Below are positions 1 through 11,200 of a DNA stretch of 64,000 nucleotides, piece by piece (position 1 is the first letter of the stretch; each line of letters opens with the position of its first letter). Position numbers and translations under genes: made by a program. A model generated the notes under the pieces. It had not been told where the DNA came from, ran no database searches, and saw nothing but the letters and a program-made list of their open reading frames with translations. The stretch comes from Piscicola geometra (taxonomy: Eukaryota; Annelida; Clitellata; Hirudinida; Piscicolidae): assembly GCA_943735955.1 (NCBI GenBank), contig OX030961.1, positions 2,951,920 to 3,015,919 of the forward strand, given 5' to 3'.

Positions 1-2215
1 GTGGGTGGGTGGGTGGGTGGGTGGGTGAGTTGGTTGCCTGCAGGGTGGGTTGGTTGCATGGTGGGTGGGTTGGTTAGAGGAAGTGGAGTGTGATGGTTGG
101 ATGGAAAGAATGGATGACACGGTGAATGCAGTAGATGAAGTTTATTGAAGTGAGCTAGAAAAAAAATTCTTAATTTTTGTATTAAAAGATTAATAGCTTT
201 AAATAAAGAATTAATTTCTTGATTTTTATATTAAAAGATGTTAGTAGTTGATGTTAGTAGAAGGTGGTGAAGGAAGATTGTAAACCTGCATCGGTGCTGT
301 TGTTGGAGGTGTAGGGTGCGAGTAACTTGTGCTTCTTTTTCTCATAGCCTTGCTGTGTGATGTCGCCTGGTGTGGGTGGGTGGATGTGAGTGTGGGTGGG
401 TTAGTGGGTGGTTTAGTGGGTGGGTTAGTGGGTGGGTGGTTGGTGGGTGGATGGTTGGTGGGTGGATGGTTGGTGGGTGAGTTAGTGGGTGGGTGGGTAG
501 GTAGGTGGGTTAGTGAGTGGGTGAAGGAAAGAAAAGATGAATAGAAGGATGGGAGAAGTGAGACATTAAAAGATGGGGAATTGAAGGTTGAAGGAGTGCA
601 AGGTCGAAAACAAATTCAATGGAGTGTGAATTATTTAAGGCAGAGAGCAATAGCTGGTGAAAGCTGAGTCTAAAAATAAAAATAAAAGTAAAAAATATCA
701 CACTTGATACATATATAAAAAAACACTAACCCATACTTAAAACACACACGTACATAGACATTCACAAGAACAAAGAGAAAGACAAAGAAAGGCACATGTG
801 ACTAGAAGAACCGTTTAATCATCAATTTGTGTTCAATCTATTTAGTTAATGAGAACAAATGAATATCACAGGCGTTGACAGATCACAGCTTGCACTGAAG
901 AGTCATTGTGTGCATCAAGTGTGTGCATCAAGTGTGTGCTGGTGTGCAGTGAATTGAGCAGTTCAACAATTAAACAAATAGACAGTGAACCAGCACTGTG
1001 TGTATGTGTGTAGTATGTATGTTACATTACATATTATGTTACATACATTTTATGTAATTGACTTTTAACTTTTTATACAAGATCTTGATAAACTTTAAAA
1101 AACAGTTTTTATTGGAATGCACTATATACATTTTGAATTTCACCATTATTAATAATAATAATATTATTATTATCAATTAATTATTTTTATTTTTAACTAC
1201 TTCCTTCACAGTCCTTGTTATCATTATTGTTATCAATTATTCCTGTCATTTGTAAAGGCTAGCAGATCTGGCCTTGTATACATGATGGTGATGATGATGG
1301 CGATGATGATGGTGCTGATGATGATAAGATCTTGATGATGATGGTGCTGATGATGATAAAGATCTTGATGATAATGATTATGGTGCTGATGATTGCAGCA
1401 ATTACAACACAGGGTTTCAAAAAGAGATGAAACAAGTGCACTGGCGAATCATTATTAATACATAGCCTCATGCAAAAATAACTGAGTACAATAATCATGA
1501 AGGCTTAGGGGTAGGCTAATGATAGAAGTGATGTTGGTGGGTGGTGATGATGATAATGTGGTGTTTCCAGACGTTTAATTAACAGTAAGGCCAATTTGAC
1601 CTGTTTATCTTGTTCCAGACAACACTCTTGTTATTGCTTTATTCTTGTTTACAATTTTTTAAAACATTATTTTTATTATTTTATGCATAACCCTGGCTTT
1701 AAATGATACAAACATCTGAAAGCTCATGTAAACATGATCCACAACCCACCAAACTTTTTATTGTTTGTAGCTATTTTAGATATTATTGAGTTTTAGTTTT
1801 TTCATGGCACTTTATTATAGCTTAATTCATTTGCTGATTTGTTACTGAAATCATAAATGATAATTTAGCATCAAGCCACTCTAAATAATTATTGTTTTTT
1901 GTCCCATTTTGACATTTTAGTTTTGATTTTATTTCTGATGACTTTATCTATATTACTTTGCCTATTTGCTTTATTTGTTAATAATAATACAAAATTGAAT
2001 TCCAATTATTTTTAAATAAAATGTATAAATTAAAAAGCTATTTCATTTGGAAAAATAGCTCTCGTCTATTTAGTTACAAATAAAAATATTTGAAACCTAA
2101 ATAATTTATTTGATTTTATAATTATTTAATATTTATCCACATATTTGAACCATGGTCACAAGTAAAAATTACAATAAATTATGAGAAATCGATAGAAAAA
2201 TAACAAATAAATAAC
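1..2215. other. Left flank, probably DIP2 intron 1, repeat-rich
   Basis: No coding exon is supported here. If the minus-strand exon at 2216-2291 is DIP2 exon 1, this stretch is its first intron, because the next expected DIP2 exon was not found. It holds GTGG-rich tandem repeats (1-80 and about 360-520), a GATGATG-type microsatellite (about 1280-1395) and AT-rich sequence. The short open frames seen in it follow the repeats and look spurious. Confidence 0.5.
360..522. repeat. GTGGGTGG(T/A) minisatellite
   Basis: Degenerate tandem units of the GTGGGTGGTTAGTGG kind fill this stretch, and a purer GTGG array lies at 1-80. The strand is G-rich with many short G runs. A 71-codon open frame over it encodes only low-complexity Gly/Val/Trp and is a by-product of the repeat. 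Confidence 0.8.
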
Positions 2216-2291
2216 CTTCGGAAAGCTCCAGATCCAGCTCAGCCAGTTTAGACAGCACGTCCGGAGGCAAATTCTCGAAATTCGCCATCAT
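2216..2291 (-). CDS. DIP2: Disco-interacting protein 2 (DIP2), first coding exon only
   Basis: On the minus strand a start codon (tandem ATGs at 2291 and 2288) opens a short exon whose product contains LPPDVLSKLAELDLELSEG. This closely matches the N-terminus of DIP2 proteins, where LPPEV..LAELELELSEG begins the DMAP1-binding-like region. The exon ends after the first base of the Gly codon at a GT donor (2215-2214), which is where the family motif would continue. DIP2 proteins are large (about 1,500 aa) with tandem adenylate-forming domains and are linked to lipid metabolism and axon patterning. The rest of the gene would lie leftward and outside the window. The call rests on about 20 residues, but the match is dense and starts at a Met. 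Confidence 0.72.
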
Positions 2292-2636
2292 AAATTTGTG
2301 CGAACGACACTTTTCAGCGAAGACCAGCTTACTTAATGGTTTTCTAGACAAAAACAAACCAACCAAAAATATAAAGAATGTAAGTTCGCTGACCTTATTG
2401 TCAAATATAAATTAATTTGTATTTTTAATTGCTTCAGCAAATGTTGAAGTATTAAACAATCTTTTAGTAGTTATTAAATTTTCAGCTTTTTAAATTTTAT
2501 TTTAATAAAAAAAAAAATTTTTTAAGTTAAAATAATTATTGTTTCAAAATTTATAAAATTTAATTTTTTAATGTATAAACAAAAGCAAACTTAATTTAAA
2601 GGATGTTTAAATCACAAGCTTTAGTCACATGAAGCT
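2292..2636. promoter_or_regulatory. Divergent intergenic region, possible bidirectional promoter
   Basis: Only about 345 bp separate the start codons of the minus-strand DIP2 exon and the plus-strand S28 protease. Both genes' 5'UTRs and promoters must share this AT-rich stretch unless non-coding 5' exons lie elsewhere. I see no clear TATA box or other core element. The promoter role is inferred from arrangement only. Confidence 0.4.
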
Positions 2637-5296
2637 ATGGCAACCTCTTGCTTCTTCACCTTTATTTGTACTTTTGCACTCTGCAACTGCTTTGGTTCGT
2701 AACTGTGCACTCATTGCTGTATCATTTTTATTCCTAGTTCTTGTTTGAGGTTTATTAAAAAATATTTATAAAAATTCAAACAGGTTTGAATTTTTGGAAG
2801 CTCAGAACTTTTTTGGCCTCTAATGATGAGTATGGGGAGCACTGGCTTACTCAGCCTTTGGATCATTTCGATCCACTGAATAAAGTACTTGTGAAAATAT
2901 TTTTTACATAATTCTAAAAATTGTCATCCAATCATTAAATAAAAAATAGCTTAAATGTGCATTTTAGTTAAATCAAAGCCTTTTACTAAAATAATCTAAA
3001 AACTGTAATTAAGCCTGAAATTCTATAATATAATAGAATCCTTATTCATCCCAGGGCACCTACAAGCAACGCTACTTCATCAACAAAGAACACTGGGATG
3101 GAGGCTCTAAAGTGTTTCTATACATTGGAGGCGAAGCCACTCTCAATGGATCCAGGGCCTACTCTGGTAGGTCTAGCTTAAAATAATAATTATTAAAATT
3201 TTTCATAAAAAAAACTTTAACAGATATCTTCTAAAAACTCTGAATAGATCATTACTTAGACACACGAAAAGTCACCCAACCATGCTTTCCACCACACAGG
3301 CTTCATAGACAAGGCGGCAAGGAAGCACAGGGCTCTTGTCTTTGCAGTGGAACACCGCTTCTATGGCAAGAGTCTCAACAAGGACGGCCTTGACCTCAAA
3401 AACCTCCAGTACCTTTCCAGCCACCAGGCGTTAGTGCTGCAACCTTTATCATTACTCCACTCTATGGATATCCCGTCTTTCCCCAATCAAGAATTGAAAC
3501 ATTAAATCATTATCCTCCACTTAAATAAATGTAAACTCAAAAGTTTATTTCTCAAAACGATAAAACCCATTCCAACCTTTTTCTCAGTCTCTCAGATCTG
3601 GCCTCCTTCCACGCCGCCATGACGAAGCTTTTCAAACTTTCCCCTTCCACAAAGTGGATCTGCTTCGGAGGCTCCTACCCGGGTGCCTTGTCAGCCTGGT
3701 TCAGGATCAAGGTGAGAAAGGGCTCTTGGGGGGGGGGAGAATTAGTGGATGATGCAGTAATGGTAGTGGTGGTTGAGGGAGTGTGAGGGATGTGAAAGAA
3801 TCAGTATGATGATTTTTTAATGAACTTTTTTTCTCCTGTAAAGTTTCCACACTTGGTGATAGGGGCGGTATCATCATCATCACCAGTCAGAGCTCTGATC
3901 GACTTCGCAGGCTACAATGAAGTGGTGGCAAACAGTCTTAAGGAGCCTCTCGTTGGAGGCAGTCAGCAGGTCTGCTTGTGTGTATGTTTGTATTTGTGTG
4001 TGTTCTTTTGTGTATTTTTGTGTGTGCTTGTGTGTTTTTCTATCCATGTGCTTTTGTGTATTTTTGTGTGTGCTTGTGTGTTTTTCTATCCATGTGCTTT
4101 TGTATGCTTGAATATGTTTTCAAGTTTTTTTCAGATCCAAATTTCAAAATGTATAAATGATCACACAGTGCTTGGATGGAGTGAAGGAGGCCTTTGCAAG
4201 ACTGGATAAGTTAACAGATGAGGGCCAGATGCACAAAGTGAACAGCGACTTCAAATCGTGCACGCCAATAGGCGCTGATGCACTCGACGTGTACGCCCTT
4301 GTACAGAACGCTGCAGACGTCTTCATGGGCACCACACAGTACAACAATCAAGGCACCCTCAACACCACTGTACAGAGTCTCTGCCAGCAGATGACCACGG
4401 CCTCTGACCCTTACGAAGCCCTTGTCTCCATCAACCTACAGTTTCTGCACTCCAGCAAACAGAATTGCTCGCAGAACCGCTTCAAAGACATGCTCGATCA
4501 ACTGGGTAATACGACGTTCGACTCGCCAGTGAACGACATGAGACAGTGGATCTACCAGACCTGCTCCCAGTTCGGATATTGTGCGTGCGTTTGCTATTTT
4601 CACTTTTAATTTCTTGCTTCCAGTGCTTCTAAAACTTATTGTTTCTTTAATCCATTTTTTATTGTTTCAATCTTTTAATTATTATTCAACCACCAATAAT
4701 CTCACTTCACGCCACAGACCAAACATGCGAAGGCCCCACTTGTCCCTTCTCTTCACACATTACTTTGGCGCCAAATCTCGAGTTGTGCAGACGCCTATAT
4801 GACGTCACTCCAGGCATGGTGAAGGCTGCCATTGAGTTCACCAACTCCTTCTACGGCTCTGACCACCCCCGCGGCTCACGAATTCTTTTCGTCAACGGTC
4901 TGTCACCCGCCATCGAGCTATCATCATCGCTCAATAATTCTCAATATTTATACTAAATCGAGCTGTCATTGGCCGCTTCACTGCCCTATGAAACAGGTCT
5001 GGTGGATCCATGGCACGTGTTGAGTGTCTTGAAGGATGGAGAGGGGGAGGACGAAGACGTGGTTGTGATTCCAGGGGCTTCGCACTGTCAAGACATGAGG
5101 GATGACCGTCCATCTGACCCTGTCTTCCTCACCCAGGCTAGGCAGGTGAGAGTGGTGTTTGTCGTAGTTGAGGGTGTTGGTGGTGTGGTGTTAATGAATT
5201 CAGCATTAATATTGTATAAAAGCCTTTTCGGTGAATGCAAATAGCACTTCAACGTTTCAGAAAATCATGGACACCTTGGACCGCTGGCTGGCATGA
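2637..5296 (+). CDS. Serine carboxypeptidase, peptidase family S28 (PRCP/DPP7/TSSP-like)
   Basis: This is a secreted or lysosomal serine peptidase that should cleave after proline-like residues, as in prolylcarboxypeptidase, DPP7 and thymus-specific serine protease. Exons: 2637-2694, 2784-2884, 3055-3166, 3300-3429, 3588-3711, 3844-3969, 4169-4580, 4718-4897, 4997-5145, 5261-5296. All introns are GT-AG with matching phases, giving 475 aa, a normal S28 length. Exon 1 is a hydrophobic signal peptide (MATSCFFTFICTFALCN). The S28 hallmark QPLDHFDPLN is at about residues 45-53. The nucleophile is Ser163 in GGSYPG, the acid Asp418 in DPWH, and the base His444 in SHCQDM. The conserved FGYYQT and FVNG blocks are also present. 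The start was chosen because it adds a signal peptide and joins exon 2 in phase. The subfamily is undecided, and a TSSP/K12H4.7-like type is likely. Confidence 0.93.
3985..4112. repeat. TGTG-rich tandem repeat in S28 intron
   Basis: GT-rich sequence starts right after the exon 6 donor and contains two near-identical copies of a block of about 50 bp ending in TCTATCCATGTGCTTTTGT. It lies wholly within the intron. Confidence 0.75.
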
Positions 5297-5357
5297 TGCA
5301 AAACTGAAGAAGCTCAAGATCTTATTATGAACTTATAAAACTATTTTATACGATTTC

Positions 5358-5363
5358 AATAAA
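5358..5363 (+). terminator. Polyadenylation signal of the S28 gene
   Basis: AATAAA lies 62 bases after the stop codon, in AT-rich sequence and the right orientation. It is the first canonical signal downstream of the gene. Confidence 0.7.
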
Positions 5364-6411
5364 ATATTTTTCTATTCAATAATTTTGCATTTGAAAAAAA
5401 ATCGTCTTTTGTTTTTTTTTCAAAGCAACGTAGAGTTCACTGAAGCCTAGTAAACAGGGTGATTATGAGAACCTGTCAGTAAACATCAAAGAGAAAATTG
5501 CGAGTAGTTTCTATCTGTCATCACGAACGAACATCACCTTCCCTGTGAAAAACAACTCTGTATTTTATTATGAACGGAACCGTCAAATATACGGGCATAT
5601 ACATTGATGGATCCAAAAAATGCATTCTTAAAAACGCCCATTGGAATAAAAGCAGGCCTCAACGCCTTCGAAAAAGATCATTAGGCAGTAATAAACACAC
5701 GTGTACGTTTGCAAAAGACACACTGATGCAAGAGGACAATACAAACGAACAAGCAACCACATGCAATGAGACAAGGACACAAACAACGACACGCAAAAAG
5801 ACAACGACACAAACAGACGCATACATGCTCACGCCATGTCAGCTACTCGCTGCAAGGAGGCAGAATTGCATGCAAGTGATCATCATCATCACCGCCATCT
5901 TCGTCGTCGTCGTCGCCACTTCTTCCATGTCTGAAAATCGTCATTGAAGTGTTTGCAGACGTTGCAACACATATCGGATTGTAGGATTCATCAGTGCATC
6001 ACCAACATCATCATCATCGCTATCATCATCATCAACGTAGATATCGTTATCATCCTCCCCGTCTGAGACAAAACGCTGAGAAATCAGCTGGGACAGCAGA
6101 GAGGTTTGTTCTGTCAGTTGTTTGTGTGATTCTTTCGAGTAACCAATGCAACCTCTGAGACTCTTGCATTGGTCTCCTTTATCAAGTTCTATAGGAAGCT
6201 GACATCAATGCAACGATGCGACAATGTAATTCAAGGCAACAGCTCAATGCCTAACCAATTATTGAAAGTTTTTGAATTAATTAAAAACGCTATATAAATT
6301 TATTTGATTGATTTAATGCTTTCACAACCACTCAACACTCTACTTCCATCGAAGACAACTGCACACCAGCAGAGTTTCCACTCCTAGACGACCACCACTG
6401 AAGTCCTCCCG
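5364..6411. other. Intergenic region between S28 protease and ankyrin
   Basis: No convincing gene is visible. A 125-codon open frame (5570-5947) has a Thr/Lys/Gln-rich composition with no family resemblance and no supporting splice structure. A SINE-like tail lies at 6287-6314. The 5'UTR and promoter of ankyrin must lie in the right part, since an in-frame TAG sits about 25 bases upstream of its ATG. Confidence 0.5.
6287..6314 (+). repeat. SINE-like tail (CGCTATATAAATTTATTTG)
   Basis: This is one copy of a dispersed motif whose consensus is GCGCTATATAAATTTATTTG followed by ATTGATT repeats. A degenerate copy is at 6521-6548, and others occur at 15600, 20805, 21161, 25342 (reverse), 33777 (reverse) and 43425. 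It looks like the 3' end of a short interspersed element. Confidence 0.65.
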
Positions 6412-8193
6412 ATGGAGGTGATATCGGAACCTTCACTCAGCGAGGCTGTGAAGAGCGCCTCTGTTGCCAGCGACAAAGCAAACAAGAAGGTTGTAGTTAG
6501 TGAAAGAATTTATTTGAATATCTATATAAAATTGTTTGATTGATTGAATATCTCATTGAAAAAGAAGGTGTGGCTTAATCAATCAAAGTTTGAACTGATT
6601 AAGGAATTTTTTGTGGACTTATAACTTTGATGTGATTTTTCTCTTTTTTCTCTTATCCACCTCCACCCCTACACTACATCAATCTTTTAAAATAAAATAA
6701 AATGAAACATTATTCTAGTGTAACCTCTGGTCTGCATGCAAACTCGCCAGGACGATCCGGGAGCCCTCTTCCTGAAGGCAGCGAGGCAAGGCAACACTAC
6801 CAAGATGGACGAGTTGATGCAGACACACAACGTGCCCATCAACGTTTCTAACGCTGTGAGCACTCGTTCACTCAGATTTAAAAAAATGATTTAACCTAAA
6901 AAATGTGACCGTATTTTCAGCCTGAAACTCGTAAACAATTCAAAAAGTGTATTTATCCTCAAATTTAATCGCGTCTTAAGCATAAAACTTTCGAACAATT
7001 CCTGATTGTGATCACTAGAATTTGAAGTCATCTGCCCGCCAAACCCACCTCCCAGAACGGCTTGAACGCCCTGCACCTCTCCTGCAAAGAAGGCAACATC
7101 GACGTCGTTTCCTACGTCATCCGCAAGGGGGCAGACATCCACGCCCTCACCAAGGTCCCTTTTCAACCATAATTCCTTTTATTTTGAAACTTTAAATGAA
7201 TTAACTTTTTTTATTTAAAAATATATTCTTCTTACATATATTTTTTCCTATTTTCCTTCTTCCAGAAAGGCAACACCCCCCTGCATATCGCTTCGTTGGC
7301 GGGTCATCTGGACCTGGTCTCGATGCTCATCAGCTGTGGAGCGAACGTCAACTACCAATCTCCGGTAAGACTTTTCAAAATGACTTTATTCTCCAAGACT
7401 CAATAGAAGTTTCTGTGAAGAAATTGTAACACTTAACATACTCACACCATTTCGTCTTTACGAAAGCACACAAGCACACCGCATCAGCACACCACCACCT
7501 CGCCTCAAAGCAGAATGGCTTCACGTGCTTGTACATGGCAGCACAAGAAAACCACACTGCAGTGGTTGACCTCTTGCTCAAGAATGCCGCCCAGCAGTCC
7601 CTTGCTACCGAGGTTTGAGCTTCTGCGTTGAATCATTTAGCGTTTTATTTTTGGCGTTGAGCCATTTATTTTTGAATTTTCAGTAACGATTAATTTATTA
7701 TTTAATTCTCCACGACAACTTTCTAAAACTTTTAAAATCGAATTTTCAAAGTTGCAATCACGCCAGAGCACCTCCAAAACTTGCACAACAATCTCAGGAC
7801 GGCTTCACGCCACTAGCGGTTTCTCTGCAACAAGGCCACGACAAAGTGGTGGCTCTGCTTCTGGAAAACGACGCAAGCAGCAGCAAAATGAGGCTGCCAG
7901 CACTGCACATGGCAGCCAAGAAGAACGACATCCGTGCCACCAAGTTGCTGCTGCAACAGTGCAAGAAAGGCAAAGAAGGAGAGGGGAAGGCGGAAGATGA
8001 AGAAGATGAAGAAAGCACGCCAAAGAACCTGGTCAACGATGCTGTAAAGGTTGTAAAGTATTTTTTTATTACTTTTTGACATTTTCAAACAAATATTTTC
8101 ATAATAATTATCACCATCACCATCATCATCACCATCATCATCATCATCACCATCATCATCATCTTCATTATCACCATCATCATCATCTTGATC

Positions 8194-8224
<31 letters not shown>

Positions 8225-11200
8225 CTACCATCATCGTCACAGAGTGGCTTCACTCCATTGCACATATGCGCGCACTATGGCAACTGCGAAGTGGCAAAGC
8301 TGCTCATCCAGCACGGAGCAGACGTCAACTTCAAGGCCAAGGTTATTGTTGCTGACTCAAGTTATTTACCCTCTAGTTTCATAACTTTCCATTGTTAATC
8401 ATTCAGCAACAACAGATGGTATATATATAAAACCAAATTTTTTTAAAGATTGTTAACCTCTATAAAAAGCATTCAAACTATAACTTAAAGTTTAAAACAC
8501 TCGTTAAACCCTCACAGAACCAGATCACACCCTTGCACATATCGAGCAAGTGGGGTCGCATGGGAATGGTGAATGCCCTGCTAGATGCCGATGCGCTCGT
8601 CGACCCCACCACCAGGGTACCAGGCCCTTCAGTGCATAGAAGAAATCACTAAAAATATAGTTGGCACCATAACAGCATCCTACTATTTGCAACACTGCTA
8701 CCCATACTACTACTGCCACCACTCTTACCACCACCACGAAAGGACGGCCTTACTCCAATGCACTGCGCAGCGAGGAGTGGTCACCAGCAGGTGGTCGACA
8801 GTCTGCTGAGGAAGGGCGCCAAGGTGGACCTGAAGACGCTCAACGGCCTGACGCCACTGCACATGGCCATCCAGGGAGACCATGAGGCGTGCACCAAGCT
8901 ACTGCTCGCCCACAAGTCTGACATCAATGAAACCACCGTGGTTGGTAGTGTGTGCTTGGTGCCTTTGTTAGTCTTTGCTTAGTTTGTGTGGTTGTTGAGA
9001 GAATAAAAAAATGGGGTAAATGTAGTCACATTCCTAAATCAAAGAAAACACACACACATAAACTGCATTGCGACCACGCATGACTACTTCCACTTCTCGC
9101 ACACCTGCCAGGACTACCTGACCCCTCTTCACGTGGCTGCCCACTGTGGCAACGTCAGAACCGCAAAGTTGCTTCTGCAAGACAAGAAGTGCCAAGTGAA
9201 CGCTAGAGCTCTGGTGAGACGTTTTTATGGTTAAAATGATAAAGAATTCAAACTTTATCTTATGCATATTTATACCAAAGTGTGCATTGTGAGTGAATAT
9301 TTGTAGAATGCTTTGTATGCATTCAGAGTGAGTTTTAGTATTCAACAAAATAAAAATATTATTTACTTTATGAGTGAGCGGCCAAAATGAAAATTTGCAA
9401 CTTCTTAATCTTTCACAGAACGGCTTCACTCCACTGCACATAGCGTGTAAGAAGGACCGCATAAAAGTGGTCGAGTTGCTGCTGAAGCATGGAGCCACTC
9501 TCGAAGCTACCACTGAAGTTGGTGTCTTGGAGTTGATTTAGTTTTTTATTGATTAGATTAGCAAGTTATGGGAGCGGGGATGGCTTAGTTGGTAGACGTC
9601 TGACTTGCAACTTAAAGGTTGCCAGTTCGAATCCTTGGAACCAACCTTGAACTATCATATACCTAGTGTATATGATGCGGTGTTTGCGACGTATGCATTG
9701 AAAGATGTGTACGTCGTGTGGAGTGGCGCCTTGGCGCATAAGAACCATGGTTCTCAGAACCATTGTAACATGGCATGCGTCTGTCAGGCTGTGAATAGTA
9801 TAGACCAAAAAAAAAAGTTATGATTATTTATTTCAAATCTTAGACATTATTTCCCCTCGGTAAATACAATATTAAAGATAAAATTGTAAAAAAAGATTGC
9901 TTACAAAGAATAAAAAGAATAGATAACTTCTTGATCTTTCCCACAGTCGGGCTTGACCCCTCTGCACGTGGCCTCGTTCATGGGTCACCTGGGCATTGTG
10001 GTGCATCTGGTGCAACAGGGCTCCAACCCCAACACCCCCACCTGTCGAGGCGAAACAGCGCTTCATCTTGCAGTCAGGTCCAACCAGACTGATGTGATCA
10101 GGTCTGTGTGGAGGGAGGTTGTTTGAAATTTAATGTATTGTTAGTTGTGGAATTGGAAAAGTGTTAGAAGTGTCATTCGAAGCTTTTGCTGATAAATCCA
10201 ATATGTTGTTACAGAGTGCTCTTGAGGAATGGAGCGTTGGTGCAGGCTAAATCATGGGTGAGTATCTTTTGAAGTGGCTTCATCAAAGCCGCTTTAATCT
10301 TTACATTCTACCAAAACATTCCATTAAAACTTGCATTTTTCAATAAAACTTCTATGTTCCCCAGGACGACCAGACCACACTACACGTCGCCTCAAGACTG
10401 GGCAACGTCGACAACGTCATGCTTCTCTTGCGTCATGGCGCTTCTCCCAATGACGTCACCAAAGACCTGACCACACCCTTGCACCTCGCCTCCAGGGAAG
10501 GGCATGAAGAGGTGGTGGTGTCTCTGCTGGAACACGCTGCCAAGCCTGAATTCGCCAACAAGGTTTTTGTGTGTTCTTTAAACTTTAGAATTCTTTAAAC
10601 ATTAAAGGTTTGTGTTTTTTTTACATTTTAACATTTATAATTCCTAAAACATTATAGGTTTGTGTGTGTGTGTGCTTCTTTGACTTTGTTGCAGATTCAG
10701 TTCGTTCTTCATCGCAAACCTCGTCTTAAAATTCGCAACTTCCCCGTTCACAGAAGGGCTTCACAGCTTTACACCTAGCTTGCAAGAACAAGCACGTGAG
10801 CGTTGTGAAGCTCCTGCTCAAGAAAGGCTCCGATGCCAACCAGGCCACCAAGAGCGGTCTGACGCCGATCCACGTCGCCACCCACTACAACCACTACGAC
10901 GTGGTGGAAACGCTGCTCTCAAAGAAAGCTGACCCGGCTAAGCAAGCGAAGGTGAGCCAGTAAATAAGCGTTTTAAGCTTAATTTAAAAAATTAAAAACT
11001 TAATAAATTTGAATAATTAAACTAATACACATAAAAAACCAACTTTATAAATTTAAAAACTTAAAATTTAATTAACTTATTCACACAAATAAAAATGTCC
11101 AGAACGGCTATACACCATTGCACATTGCTGCACGCAAGGACCGTATGCAAATCGCCTCGTTGCTGCTGGAGGCAAAGGTGCCTCGGAACCCTGAGATACA

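Noticed and set aside
5570..5947. 125-codon plus-strand ORF after the S28 gene
   Set aside because: Low-complexity Thr/Lys/Gln composition, no family resemblance, no splice partners and no conserved motif.
9569..9650. Functional tRNA gene
   Set aside because: A and B boxes are present but the acceptor stem does not pair, and the unit continues into a body and A-tail typical of a SINE.
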